From positions 2,332,090 through 2,396,089 of the forward strand of contig NZ_JADBEC010000002.1 in the NCBI RefSeq assembly GCF_014873945.1: 64,000 bases of DNA. Direction: 5' to 3'. Numbering within the stretch: the stretch's first letter is position 1; every line of letters begins with the position of its first letter. Below the pieces are notes generated by a model, which was not told the DNA's origin, did no database searches, and saw only the letters and a program-made list of their open reading frames with translations. This DNA comes from Rhizobium viscosum (lineage in GTDB: Bacteria; Pseudomonadota; Alphaproteobacteria; Rhizobiales; Rhizobiaceae). The position numbers and the translations under genes are program-made. This document shows positions 24,353 to 33,184 of this stretch, piece by piece.

Positions 24353-25102
24353 ATGCTTGTTGCGCAGATATCCGATATCCATGCTAGTCCAGATAGTCCG
24401 TCGCTGCTCACATTCGAAAGAGCAATTGATTGGTTAAAGGCTTTCCGGCCGGATGTGCTTGTCCTGACCGGCGACCTGGTGGACGACGGATGGCAACAGG
24501 GCTATCGCCAGATTGCGGAAAGCCTGCATGCGCTGGATTTTCCCACCTATCTCCTGCCTGGCAACGGCGATGATCAATCGGTGATGCGAGCCGAGCTTGC
24601 CGAAGTTGGCAGGTGGGGAGGCACGTCGGGGGCGATGCATTTCCAGGCGGCTCTCAATGATGCGACCCTTATTGGCGTCGATGTAACGGTAGCCGGCCAA
24701 AGCCATGGCGATATCCGGCCGCATCTGTCGTGGCTGAAGAGTACGCTCGCCGATGTTGCGACGCCTTTTCTCCTCTTCATGCATCAGCCGCCGTTCGGCA
24801 TCGGCATAGAAGTGCTCGATCAGGTCGGGTGCAGAAATGGCGAGGCGCTTCTTGAGCTTTTGAACGGGGGGAGATCTCCGCCACTTGGAATTCTCTGTGG
24901 CCATGTTCACCGGCCAGTTTCCAGCAGAGCGGGCTTGATTGCCCTCCAGACATGCGGCTCGCTTTGCCCGCCCAATCCGCTTCTTTTGGGAGATCGGGCC
25001 GATCTTGCCGTTCTCGATGCTCCCTCCTTTCTGGTGCACGATGTCAGGAGCGGCCGGCTGCTATCGCATGTAGTATCGATGCAGACGCTCGCCCGCGCTT
25101 AG
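24353..25102 (+). CDS. calcineurin-like metallophosphoesterase
   Basis: The 249-residue protein shows the metal-ligand series of the class III cyclic-nucleotide phosphodiesterase/GpdQ group: SDIH (about 7-10), GDLVDDG, PGNGDD, MHQPP and GHVHRP. The third motif is normally GNHD; here the histidine that acts as general acid or ligand partner reads glycine (GNGDD), so activity or specificity may differ. The start at 24353 follows GGGAGGCGAT. It may be a stand-alone gene after the ABC operon hairpin. The substrate is not known. Confidence 0.85.
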   Translation: MLVAQISDIHASPDSPSLLTFERAIDWLKAFRPDVLVLTGDLVDDGWQQGYRQIAESLHALDFPTYLLPGNGDDQSVMRAELAEVGRWGGTSGAMHFQAALNDATLIGVDVTVAGQSHGDIRPHLSWLKSTLADVATPFLLFMHQPPFGIGIEVLDQVGCRNGEALLELLNGGRSPPLGILCGHVHRPVSSRAGLIALQTCGSLCPPNPLLLGDRADLAVLDAPSFLVHDVRSGRLLSHVVSMQTLARA

Positions 25103-25185
25103 TCCGCTGGGAGCGGAAAAGAGCTTTCATCACAGGGCCTTCGATGGCTATATGGTCAGATGATGATCATGCTGGAATGGATATT

Positions 25186-26418
25186 ATGACAGATACTGTT
25201 CTCGACCGTTTTCTGCGCTACGTCGTCATCGACACCCAATCCGATCCCGCCTCATCCACGCAGCCGACCACCGAAAAACAGAAGGATCTCGGCCGGGTTC
25301 TGGTTGGGGAGCTCCTGGAGATCGGCCTTTCGGATGCTCATCTCGATGAATATGGCTATGTCTATGCGACTATCCCGGCCAATACCGACAAGAGCGTGCC
25401 GGTCATCTGCTTCTGCTCGCATATGGACACCGCGCCTGACTTCACCGGCAAGAACGTCAAGCCGCAGATGGTGAAGGCCTATGCGGGCGGGGATATCCAG
25501 CTTCCCGGCGATCCAACCCGGGTAATCCGCGTTTCAGAACATCCTGAGCTGAAGAACCAGATCGGCAACGATATCGTTACGACCGATGGAACGACCTTGC
25601 TCGGCGCCGACGACAAGGCGGGCCTGGCGGAAATCATGACTGCCGCTCAGATCCTCGTCGACAATCCCGGAATCAAGCATGGCACGATCAAGATCCTCTT
25701 CACGCCGGATGAGGAGGTCGGCCGCGGCGTCAACAAGGTCGATCTGAAGAAGCTCGGCGCGGAATTTGCCTATACGATGGATGGCGAAACCGTGGGCCAT
25801 ATCGAGGACGAGACCTTCTCGGCAGATAGTGTCGATATCGTTATCGCCGGCGTGGCAATCCATCCGGGTTTTGCCAAGGACCGGATGGAAAATGCCATCA
25901 AGATCGCCGGCGCGATTATCGACCGGCTGCCGAAGGAGATCGCCCCTGAGGCGACCGAGGGAAAGCAGGGCTTCATCCATCCGACGGGTGTGGCGGGCTC
26001 GATGGAAAAGGCTGCGATCAGCCTCATCATTCGCGATTTCACCGAGGAAGGTCTGACCGAAAAGGAGACCATGCTCGAAGCGGTCGTCAAGGATGTGATG
26101 AAGGCCTATCCGGGTTCGTCCTATCGTTTCGACGTGAAGGAACAGTACCGCAACATGAAGGTTGTGCTCGACCGTCACCCTGAGATCGTCGAGAATGCCA
26201 TCGAAGCGGTGCGCCGGGCGGACATGACGCCGGTGCGTGGCAGCATCCGCGGCGGCACCGACGGTTCGCGTCTTTCCTTCATGGGCCTGCCGTGCCCCAA
26301 TATCTTCGCTGGCGGTCACGCTTTCCATTCGCCGCTCGAATGGGTCAGCCGTCAGGATATGGAAAAGGCTGTCAGGACGATTGTGGAGCTCGCCAGGGTC
26401 TGGGAAGAGCGCGCTTAG
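25186..26418 (+). CDS. pepT: peptidase T (tripeptide aminopeptidase)
   Basis: The 410-residue cytoplasmic M20 zinc peptidase releases the N-terminal residue of tripeptides. CSHMDTAPD has the first zinc histidine and aspartate, GADDKAG the bridging aspartate, PDEEVGRG the catalytic glutamate pair and GGHAFHSPLEW the C-terminal histidine. Length equals PepT of enteric bacteria. The ATG at 25186 follows GGAATGG at five bases; the longer open frame upstream overlaps the phosphoesterase and is not coding. Confidence 0.95.
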   Translation: MTDTVLDRFLRYVVIDTQSDPASSTQPTTEKQKDLGRVLVGELLEIGLSDAHLDEYGYVYATIPANTDKSVPVICFCSHMDTAPDFTGKNVKPQMVKAYAGGDIQLPGDPTRVIRVSEHPELKNQIGNDIVTTDGTTLLGADDKAGLAEIMTAAQILVDNPGIKHGTIKILFTPDEEVGRGVNKVDLKKLGAEFAYTMDGETVGHIEDETFSADSVDIVIAGVAIHPGFAKDRMENAIKIAGAIIDRLPKEIAPEATEGKQGFIHPTGVAGSMEKAAISLIIRDFTEEGLTEKETMLEAVVKDVMKAYPGSSYRFDVKEQYRNMKVVLDRHPEIVENAIEAVRRADMTPVRGSIRGGTDGSRLSFMGLPCPNIFAGGHAFHSPLEWVSRQDMEKAVRTIVELARVWEERA

Positions 26419-26438
26419 CGCTCTTCATCCTTCTCAAA

Positions 26439-27248
26439 TCAGCCGCCAGTTGCCGGCATGCCTGGCCGCAGCATCACGCTGTCATAGGCAGGGCGTGGTG
26501 TCGGGATGGCGATCGGCGCGCCGGGTTCAGGCTCGATCACAGTCATCACTGCAGGCGTTGGCAACGGGTTGATGCTTGCCGTCGCTGCGGGATCGGGAGA
26601 CGGGATCGGTACCGGAACCTCCGACGGAATCAGCACCTCGAACTGTGGCGGCAGCATGCTCTCGCCAGGTACATAGTTCATAGCGACTTCGTAGGAAGGC
26701 AGCGGTGGCGGCGTTTCGAGCGTGCCATCTTCGTCGCGCTTCTCGTAGAAGGCGTTGCCGCCCGCTACTGTCACATAGTGCATGTTATTGTAGGGGAATT
26801 TCAACCCGGCCGTGTGGAAGAACATCGCGTCCTTCACGGCCGGATGACGCTCGCCGCTCAGGATCGCGTCAGCCGCAGTCGTAAGCTCCGGCTCTGCCTG
26901 CGGCTTGACCTCGCGCGTCATGACGCCAGGCGCAAACTGTCTCTTCTGGGCCACGACGCCACAGATGGAATCGGCGTAGGCGCCGGAGGTCAGCCTGTTC
27001 ATGACCACACTGCCGACGGCCAGATAGCCAGCCTCATCCGAATGCTGCGATTCGAAGTACATAGCTCGCTTCAGGCAGTCGCGATCCTTGGGGGTGTAAT
27101 TAAAAGTGACTTTGGCTGGTTGAACCTGTTTTGTTTTGGTTTTTGCCGGCGATGCCGCCGACTTCGATGTTGTCGTGCAGCTCGCCGCTGCAAGTCCTAC
27201 GAATAAAATCCCAACCAGGGATTTTCCAAAGGAAATCTCCGCCCTCAA
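26439..27248 (-). CDS. SleB/CwlJ-type cell-wall hydrolase, predicted lipoprotein
   Basis: The 269-residue protein starts with a lipoprotein signal (LFVGLAAASC, lipobox cysteine about residue 24), so it is probably anchored in the outer membrane. Residues about 55-170 are a Hydrolase_2 (SleB-like) domain: CLKRAMYFES with the catalytic glutamate, YLAVGSVVMNRL and CGVVAQKRQF. The C-terminal 90 residues are proline-rich and low complexity. In rhizobia such proteins take part in peptidoglycan remodelling rather than spore germination. It converges with peptidase T, 20 bases away. Confidence 0.85.
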   Translation of the reverse strand: MRAEISFGKSLVGILFVGLAAASCTTTSKSAASPAKTKTKQVQPAKVTFNYTPKDRDCLKRAMYFESQHSDEAGYLAVGSVVMNRLTSGAYADSICGVVAQKRQFAPGVMTREVKPQAEPELTTAADAILSGERHPAVKDAMFFHTAGLKFPYNNMHYVTVAGGNAFYEKRDEDGTLETPPPLPSYEVAMNYVPGESMLPPQFEVLIPSEVPVPIPSPDPAATASINPLPTPAVMTVIEPEPGAPIAIPTPRPAYDSVMLRPGMPATGG

Positions 27249-27344
27249 CGCCAGGTGCCTCCTATTGGAATTAGTCCAGCCCTTTTCGATCTTAGCGAAA
27301 ACGTTTTACCCGGCATGTGACAAAAATACAAACAACCGGAGATA

Positions 27345-27392
27345 ACAAAAATAACAAAGGGTTCCCGCCGAAATACGATTCTGGCGGGAGCC
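27345..27392 (-). terminator. intrinsic terminator of the sulfate ABC operon
   Basis: On the minus strand a 10-bp stem with one G-T pair (27392-27383 with 27369-27360, 13-base loop) is followed by a T-rich tail CTTTGTTATTTTTG. It lies 16 bases after the cysA stop. Confidence 0.8.
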
Positions 27393-27407
27393 GGTATTGC
27401 GCTGATG

Positions 27408-28448
27408 TCAGTTGCGGAAAAGCTTCCAGCGCGTCGGCTTGAAGGCAACACGCGACCGGTCGAGCCTGTCGGCCTCGCTCGGCGGAAGCTCGATCTCGAT
27501 ATGCGGCCGGTCCTTGCCGATGTTGAGTTCGATATGGCGGGTGCCTGCGACGCGCCGGCTGGCGACCGGTTGGCCGGCAATGCAGTTCTCGGCTGATTCG
27601 CAGAGCCGGACATCGTGCGGGCGGAAATAGAGCTGTGCAGCCCCATCAGCCTCGCTCTCGGCGTTGAGGCCCAGCGAGCGGCCTTCGAAACGGATATCAC
27701 CACCGGCGACTTCCACCTGCAGGCAATTGGACTGGCCGACGAAGCCGAAGACGAAGGGCGAGTTGGGGCTGTCATAGACCTGGTCCGGCGTGCCGACCTG
27801 CTCGATCGCACCCTGGCTCATGACGACGACGCGGTCGGCAAGCTCCATCGCTTCATCCTGATCGTGGGTGACGAAGACGGTCGTATGGCCGGTCCGGTCA
27901 TGGATTTCGCGCAGCCATTTGCGCAGGTCCTTGCGCACTTGCGCATCGAGCGCGCCGAAGGGCTCGTCAAGCAGCAGGACGTTCGGCTCGACCGCCATGG
28001 CGCGGGCGAGCGCCACGCGCTGACGCTGGCCACCGGAAAGCTGCGCCGGATAGCGCTTTTCAAGACCAGAAAGCTGTACGAGATCGAGCAGTTCCAGCGC
28101 TCGTTTGCGGATCTCCGCCTTCGGCGGACGGCGCGATGCATTGCGCACTTTCAGGCCGAAGGAGACGTTGTCGAGCACTGTCATATGGCGGAAAAGCGCA
28201 TAGTGCTGGAACACGAAGCCGATATTGCGCTGCTGGACCGTCTTTCTGGATGCATCTTCGTCGCCGAAGAAAATCTGGCCGTCGGTCGGGCTTTCGAGGC
28301 CGGCGATGAGACGCAGCAGCGTGGTCTTGCCAGAGCCCGATGGGCCGAGCAGTGCGATGAGTTCGCCTGAGCGGATGTCAAGCGAGACATCGTGCAGCGC
28401 CGGAAAACGATCGAATTCCTTGCGTAGGTTTTGGACGCGTACTTCCAT
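27408..28448 (-). CDS. cysA: sulfate/thiosulfate ABC transporter ATP-binding protein CysA
   Basis: The 346-residue ATPase has Walker A GPSGSGKTT (about 34-42), FVFQHYALFRHMTVLDNVSF (the CysA-typical Q-loop region), signature LSGGQRQRV, Walker B LLLDEPFGALDAQVRKDLRK and H-loop VTHDQDEAMELAD. The C-terminal part is a TOBE-like domain. It is the last gene of the minus-strand operon sbp-cysT-cysW-cysA and energises sulfate uptake. It starts 10 bases after cysW. Confidence 0.95.
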   Translation of the reverse strand: MEVRVQNLRKEFDRFPALHDVSLDIRSGELIALLGPSGSGKTTLLRLIAGLESPTDGQIFFGDEDASRKTVQQRNIGFVFQHYALFRHMTVLDNVSFGLKVRNASRRPPKAEIRKRALELLDLVQLSGLEKRYPAQLSGGQRQRVALARAMAVEPNVLLLDEPFGALDAQVRKDLRKWLREIHDRTGHTTVFVTHDQDEAMELADRVVVMSQGAIEQVGTPDQVYDSPNSPFVFGFVGQSNCLQVEVAGGDIRFEGRSLGLNAESEADGAAQLYFRPHDVRLCESAENCIAGQPVASRRVAGTRHIELNIGKDRPHIEIELPPSEADRLDRSRVAFKPTRWKLFRN

Positions 28449-28458
28449 TCTAATTCCT

Positions 28459-29343
28459 TCAGTGCCGCCGGCTGGCGGCGATTTCGGCGCTATAGCGCAT
28501 TTCCAGCAGCGTCTTCAAAACAAGCGTGACGAGGGCAAGCAAGGCCAGAAGCGAAGCGACCGCAAAGGCTCCGGTGAAATTATATTCGTTGTAGAGGATT
28601 TCCACCTGCAACGGCATCGTGTTGGTCTGTCCGCGAATATGGCCCGATACGACCGACACGGCGCCGAACTCACCCATGGCGCGGGCATTGCAGAGCAGCA
28701 CCCCGTACAGAAGGCCCCATTTGATGTTCGGCAGCGTGACGTGCCAGAAGGCTTGCCAGCCGCTCGCTCCGAGCGAAAGAGCCGCCTCCTCATCCTGCGT
28801 TCCCTGTTCCTGCATGAGCGGAATGAGCTCGCGTGCAACGAAGGGGAAGGTGACGAACATAGTGGCAAGGATCAGCCCGGGGGCTGCAAACAGGATCTTG
28901 ATGTCATTGGCGCTCAGCCACTGGCCGAGCCAGGTGTTGGCACCAAAGAGCAGCACGAAGACAAGGCCCGAGATAACAGGCGAAACCGAGAAGGGCAGAT
29001 CGATCAGTGTGGTCAGGAAAGCCTTGCCCTTGAATTCGAACTTGGCGATGGCCCAGGCCGCGGCTACGCCGAAGGCAAGGTTTAAAGGCACGCTGACGCC
29101 GGCGACGATCAGCGTCAGACGGATCGCCGAGAAGGTTTCGGCATCCTGAAGGGCCGTGAAGAAAGCACCGGCCCCCTTACGAAAGGCTTCGACGAAGACG
29201 GCTGCAAGCGGCAGGAGCAGGATCAAGAGCAGGAAGACGAGTGCGACGACGACCAGCGTGATACGCGCGACCTTGCTCTCGGTGACAGCCGAATGAACCT
29301 TGTGCGGTTCGATGGTCGAAACGGTTGCGGTAGCATTAGACGC
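28459..29343 (-). CDS. cysW: sulfate ABC transporter permease CysW
   Basis: The 294-residue permease has about six membrane helices and the EAA-type loop DEEAALSLGASGWQAFWHVT. VLLCNARAMGEFGAVSVVSG is a signature of CysW-type sulfate permeases. I chose the ATG at 29343 because GGAGGTACGGTT precedes it; the frame is open 16 codons upstream but inside cysT. It overlaps cysT by eight bases, so the two channel subunits are coupled. Confidence 0.95.
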   Translation of the reverse strand, partial: ASNATATVSTIEPHKVHSAVTESKVARITLVVVALVFLLLILLLPLAAVFVEAFRKGAGAFFTALQDAETFSAIRLTLIVAGVSVPLNLAFGVAAAWAIAKFEFKGKAFLTTLIDLPFSVSPVISGLVFVLLFGANTWLGQWLSANDIKILFAAPGLILATMFVTFPFVARELIPLMQEQGTQDEEAALSLGASGWQAFWHVTLPNIKWGLLYGVLLCNARAMGEFGAVSVVSGHIRGQTNTMPLQVEILYNEYNFTGAFAVASLLALLALVTLVLKTLLEMRYSAEIAASRRH

Positions 29344-30193
29344 CATAACCGTACCTCCGCCTGCTCCAGCTCTGGATGAGATTGATGACAAGCAGCATCG
29401 TGAAGGAGATGATCAGCATGATCGCCGCAATGCCGGTCGCTGCCGCGTAGTTGTATTCTTCGAGCTTGATGACGATCAGCAGCGGCGCGATTTCCGATTT
29501 GAACGGCAGGTTGCCGGCAATGAAGATGACCGACCCGTATTCGCCGACGGCGCGCGCGAATGCAAGGGCGAAACCCGTCAGGACTGCGGGCGCAAGGCCC
29601 GGCAGCAGCACGCGCGCGATTGTCTGGAAACGATTGGCGCCGAGTGTGGCGGCAGCCTCCTCCACTTCCTTGTCGATCTCTTCCATGACCGGCTGGACCG
29701 TTCGCACGATGAAGGGCAGGCCGACGAAGATGAGGGCGACGACAATGCCGGCCGGCGTGAAGGCGATCTTGATGCCGAGTGGCGTCAGGAACTGCCCGAC
29801 CCAGCCGTTCGGGGCGTAGAGGGTGGTCAATGCGATGCCGGCGACGGCCGTCGGCAGGGCGAAGGGCAGGTCAACCATGGCATCGATAACGCGTTTGCCG
29901 GGAAACCGGTAACGAACCAGGACCCAGGCAAGGATGACGCCAAAGACGACATTGAGACAGGCGGCGATGAAGGCGCAGCCGAAGCTGATGCGCAGGGCGC
30001 TCAGCGTTCGCTGGTCGAATGCAATGCCGAAGAACTTCTCCCAGCCGAGTGCGCTCGACCGCCAGGCGAGGCCAGACAGTGGGATAAGGACGATGAGGGT
30101 AAGCCAGATCAAGGTAAGGCCGAGCGCCAGTCCGAAACCCGGAATGACGCTCGGCCGCTTGAACCGCCACCGTGTGGGGTTATGTGCGCTCAT
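29336..30193 (-). CDS. cysT: sulfate ABC transporter permease CysT (CysU)
   Basis: The 285-residue permease has six predicted helices; the first begins near residue 16. MVDLPFALPTAVAGIALTTL and LAFARAVGEYGSVIFIAGNL are conserved in CysT; EEAAATLGANRFQTIARVLL is the ATPase-contact loop. It forms the sulfate channel with CysW. The start lies eight bases after the binding-protein stop with an AGGTCTT site. Confidence 0.95.
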   Translation of the reverse strand: MSAHNPTRWRFKRPSVIPGFGLALGLTLIWLTLIVLIPLSGLAWRSSALGWEKFFGIAFDQRTLSALRISFGCAFIAACLNVVFGVILAWVLVRYRFPGKRVIDAMVDLPFALPTAVAGIALTTLYAPNGWVGQFLTPLGIKIAFTPAGIVVALIFVGLPFIVRTVQPVMEEIDKEVEEAAATLGANRFQTIARVLLPGLAPAVLTGFALAFARAVGEYGSVIFIAGNLPFKSEIAPLLIVIKLEEYNYAAATGIAAIMLIISFTMLLVINLIQSWSRRRYGYGV

Positions 30194-30201
30194 AAGACCT
30201 A

Positions 30202-31227
30202 TTATTGGGCCGGCTTGTAGATCTGGTCAAATACGCCGCCGTCGCCGAAGAATTTCGGCTGTGCATCCTTCCAGCCGCCGAAGTCGTCAATCGTGGCGAG
30301 CGTCAGCTTCGGGAAGCGGGCAATATCGGCCGGATCGGCTGCTTCCGGCTTGATCGGGCGGTAATAATGCTTTGCCGCGATCTTCTGGCCTTCATCCGAA
30401 TAAAGGTAGTTCAGATAGGCTTCCGCGACCTTGCGTGTGCCCTTCTTGTCGACGTTGCCATCGACGATTGCGACTGGCGGATCGGCGCGGATCGAGAAGG
30501 CGGGAGTCACGATCTCGAACTGGTCAGGGCCGAGTTCCTCGAGCGAGAGATAGGCTTCGTTTTCCCAGGCGAGCAGGACATCGCCGAGGCCGCGCTGGAC
30601 GAAGGTGGTCGTAGCGCCACGTGCGCCGCTGTCGAGAACCGGAACATGCTGCAGGAGCTTGGTCACATAATCTTGCGCCTTGGCTTCGTCACCTCCGTTC
30701 GCCTGCTTTGCCCATGCCCAGGCGGCAAGGAAGTTCCAGCGGGCGCCGCCCGAAGTCTTCGGGTTCGGCGTGATGACCTGCACGTCGTCCTTGATCAGAT
30801 CGCTCCAATCCTTGATGCCCTTGGGGTTGCCCTTGCGCACGAGGAAGACGATCGTCGAAGTGTAGGGGGTCGAGTTGTTCGGGAACTTGGTCTTCCAGTC
30901 GGCCGGGATCTTGCCGGTCGCCTTGGCGATCGCGTTGATATCGCCTTCGAGAGCGAGGGTCACGACGTCGGCGTCAAGGCCGTCGATGACCGAGCGCGCC
31001 TGGGCGCCGGAGCCGCCGTGCGATGCCTGGATTGTCACGGTTTCACCGGTGTCCTTCTGCCACTTGGCGGCAAAGGCAACGTTGAAATCCTTATACAATT
31101 CGCGTGTCGGATCATAGGATACGTTCAGAAGCGTCTGGTCAGCGAATGCCGGGGCGACGCTGCCGATCGCAAAGCTGCCCGCCATGACCGCGGCCGCGAC
31201 GAGCCGGGTGAGCCTTGAAGTCTGCAT
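30202..31227 (-). CDS. sulfate-binding protein of the sulfate ABC transporter
   Basis: The 341-residue periplasmic protein has a 29-residue signal peptide ending APAFA. NVSYDPTRELY and the SHGGSGAQARSVIDG segment are the sulfate-binding-family (Sbp/CysP) signatures. It captures sulfate or thiosulfate for CysTWA. I cannot separate Sbp from CysP by sequence alone. The ATG follows GGAGGGTTCCC. It is the first gene of the operon. Confidence 0.94.
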   Translation of the reverse strand: MQTSRLTRLVAAAVMAGSFAIGSVAPAFADQTLLNVSYDPTRELYKDFNVAFAAKWQKDTGETVTIQASHGGSGAQARSVIDGLDADVVTLALEGDINAIAKATGKIPADWKTKFPNNSTPYTSTIVFLVRKGNPKGIKDWSDLIKDDVQVITPNPKTSGGARWNFLAAWAWAKQANGGDEAKAQDYVTKLLQHVPVLDSGARGATTTFVQRGLGDVLLAWENEAYLSLEELGPDQFEIVTPAFSIRADPPVAIVDGNVDKKGTRKVAEAYLNYLYSDEGQKIAAKHYYRPIKPEAADPADIARFPKLTLATIDDFGGWKDAQPKFFGDGGVFDQIYKPAQ

Positions 31228-31583
31228 GGGAACCCTCCGTGGTTATGCGCTAAACTCTATCAACTAGGTCGTATAATGAAACGAAGATTGTTCCGGTTCC
31301 GGGGACCAACCTTAGAAAGCCATCCCATTTTCAGTGGGTGATTGCGAACGGGACATGCTGTCAGTTGGCCGCGGCCAATTAAGGCACCACGCCACAGTCG
31401 TGATTTTTCTGCCACAGTTCGACCTCGAAAGTGACATTGGTGTGGCGATTTTTGGCCCTCTTTTGCAGCACTGACGTTTTCGAGTGCCTACATGGACTTC
31501 CGGTCGTTGGGATTCGGCGACCGGACGGCAGGGGTGCCCTTGAAGCACTGCTTGCATCTTTCAAACCGTAAAAGGTCTTTCTG
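31228..31583. promoter_or_regulatory. divergent promoter region of the sulfate operon and the porin gene
   Basis: This 356-bp gap holds both promoters. It contains a perfect 14-bp palindrome TTGGCCGCGGCCAA (31365-31378) and a direct repeat GCCACAGT at 31391-31398 and 31411-31418. The repeat period is exactly 20 bases, two helical turns, which suits a response regulator bound in tandem upstream of the porin. A short minus-strand frame (31312-31557) has no family features. Confidence 0.5.
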
Positions 31584-32615
31584 ATGTCTATTAAAACTAT
31601 CCTTCTTGGCTCTGTTGCCGCCCTTGCAGCGGTTTCCGGAGCACATGCAGCCGACGCTATCGTCGCCGCCGAGCCGGAGCCCGTAGAATATGTTCGCGTT
31701 TGCGACGCCTACGGGACCGGCTATTTCTACATCCCGGGCACGGAAACCTGCCTGAAGATCGAAGGCTACATCCGTTTCCAGCTTAACGCCGGCGAGAATG
31801 TCGGCGCCTCCACAACCAACCCGAACGACTCCGACTGGGATGCCGTTACCCGTGGTCAGGTCACCTTCCAGACCAAGAACGACACCGAGTATGGCACGCT
31901 CACCGGCGTTATCACGCTGCGTACCAACGCTGACAACGCCACCAACCAGACGACCACGCTCGACGAAGGCTACATTGATATCGCCGGCTTCCGCGTTGGT
32001 AAGCAGTACAGCTGGTGGGATGACGATCTGAGCGGCGAGACGGACACGCTCTCGAGCAATGACACGACCCACAACTCGATCCGTTATCAGTATGAGACCG
32101 ATAATTTCGCGGCCGGTATCTCGGTTGACGAACTTGAATATGTCTACGACGAGAAGCCGAACGAAGGTCCGAACAACTTCGGCGTTGCAGCCCAGGTTTC
32201 CTTCAAGAGCGGCGCATTCAGCGGCTACCTGCTCGGTGGTTACGATAGCGACAACGAAGAAGGCGCTATTCGCGCGATCTTGTATGCCGACATCGGACCC
32301 GGCACGCTCGGCCTCGCTGGCATCTGGGCCAGCGGTGCTAACTACTATTACGAAGAGTCCGAATGGACGGTCGCTGCCGAGTACAAGGTGAAGCTCACCG
32401 ACAAGTGGGCCGTTACCCCGGCCTTCCAGTACTTCGACAAGATCGAACTCGAAGATGATGGCAGCTTCAGCGGCGGCAGCGCTTACACGACTGGCGTCAC
32501 CGTCGACTACCAGATCGCTGAAAATCTGCGCAGCAAGGTCAGCGTTCAGTATCACGACGAAGACGACGGCGACGACGAAACCTTCGGTTTCCTGCGTCTC
32601 CAGCGCGACTTCTAA
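31584..32615 (+). CDS. outer-membrane porin, rhizobial RopA type
   Basis: The 343-residue protein has a signal peptide of 22 residues (ending SGAHA) and then the porin family 2 start VRVCDAYGTGYFYIPGTETC followed by LKIEGYIRF, with the conserved cysteine pair. The body is a series of amphipathic beta strands and it ends in the usual aromatic LRLQRDF, the signal for outer-membrane insertion. It forms a trimeric general diffusion pore. Codon use is strongly biased, fitting a highly expressed gene. The ATG follows AAAGGTC. Confidence 0.93.
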   Translation: MSIKTILLGSVAALAAVSGAHAADAIVAAEPEPVEYVRVCDAYGTGYFYIPGTETCLKIEGYIRFQLNAGENVGASTTNPNDSDWDAVTRGQVTFQTKNDTEYGTLTGVITLRTNADNATNQTTTLDEGYIDIAGFRVGKQYSWWDDDLSGETDTLSSNDTTHNSIRYQYETDNFAAGISVDELEYVYDEKPNEGPNNFGVAAQVSFKSGAFSGYLLGGYDSDNEEGAIRAILYADIGPGTLGLAGIWASGANYYYEESEWTVAAEYKVKLTDKWAVTPAFQYFDKIELEDDGSFSGGSAYTTGVTVDYQIAENLRSKVSVQYHDEDDGDDETFGFLRLQRDF

Positions 32616-32618
32616 TAA

Positions 32619-32645
32619 AAAGGGGGTCGAAGCGGCCCCTTTGTT
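32619..32645 (+). terminator. terminator of the porin gene
   Basis: AAAGGGG (32619-32625) pairs with CCCCTTT (32636-32642), followed by GTT, four bases after the stop. It is a plausible intrinsic terminator. Confidence 0.6.
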
Positions 32646-32653
32646 CCGATTTG

Positions 32654-32681
32654 CCTTCCCCCCGCTACGGCGGGGAGAAGG
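32654..32681. repeat. GC-rich palindrome of the rhizobial intergenic type
   Basis: CCTTC and CCCCGC (32654-32665) pair with GCGGGG and GAAGG (32670-32681), one C-A mismatch and a TACG loop. Similar CCTTC...GAAGG palindromes recur between rhizobial genes. It lies between the ends of the porin gene and ptsN and may end transcription from both sides. Confidence 0.5.
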
Positions 32682-32699
32682 TCGAAAGTGATTTTTTGC

Positions 32700-33155
32700 T
32701 TACACGCGCGAATCCGCGATGAAATCCGAATAGAATTCATCGGTGTTTTTGGCCTTGCGCATGGCGGCCAAGACGCCTTCCGACTGAAGCCTGCGGGCGA
32801 TAGCGGCAAGCACGTTCAGATATTCCCCGCGATTGTTTTCCCCGAAGAGCAGTACGAAGGCGATGTCCGTCGGGATATCGTCGATCGCATCGAAATCCAG
32901 CGGCTGTGCGAAACGGATCAAGAGACCCCGCGGGCTCGTCATGCCGTCGATCGCCGCATGCGGAACGGCAATGCCGTTGCCGATGCCGGTGGAGCCGAGC
33001 TTCTCCCGGGATTCGAGTGCTTTCAGCACGGTCTGGCCGTCAATGCCGAAGGCGTTACCGGCCTTTTCGGAGATCGCCTGCAGCGCGCGCCATTTGGTCG
33101 TCACCGACAGGCCGATGAAGGTGTGCTCCGGCCGGATGATATTGGAGAGGTTCAT
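32700..33155 (-). CDS. ptsN: PTS IIA-like nitrogen-regulatory protein (PtsN family)
   Basis: The 151-residue protein is an EIIA domain with the phosphorylated histidine in GIGNGIAVPHAAI (H66). In other bacteria dephosphorylated PtsN binds KdpD and stimulates kdp expression. It starts 29 bases after kdpE on the same strand and is the last gene of the kdp operon here, a physical link that agrees with that role. Rhizobia usually have a second ptsN near rpoN, so this is probably the kdp-dedicated paralogue (inference). Confidence 0.88.
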   Translation of the reverse strand: MNLSNIIRPEHTFIGLSVTTKWRALQAISEKAGNAFGIDGQTVLKALESREKLGSTGIGNGIAVPHAAIDGMTSPRGLLIRFAQPLDFDAIDDIPTDIAFVLLFGENNRGEYLNVLAAIARRLQSEGVLAAMRKAKNTDEFYSDFIADSRV

Positions 33156-33184
33156 TTCATTCTCGATGCTGTTTTCGGCAGGTA

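Noticed and set aside
29300..31218. Long plus-strand frames opposite the sulfate operon
   Set aside because: They are shadows of cysT, cysW and the sulfate-binding gene.
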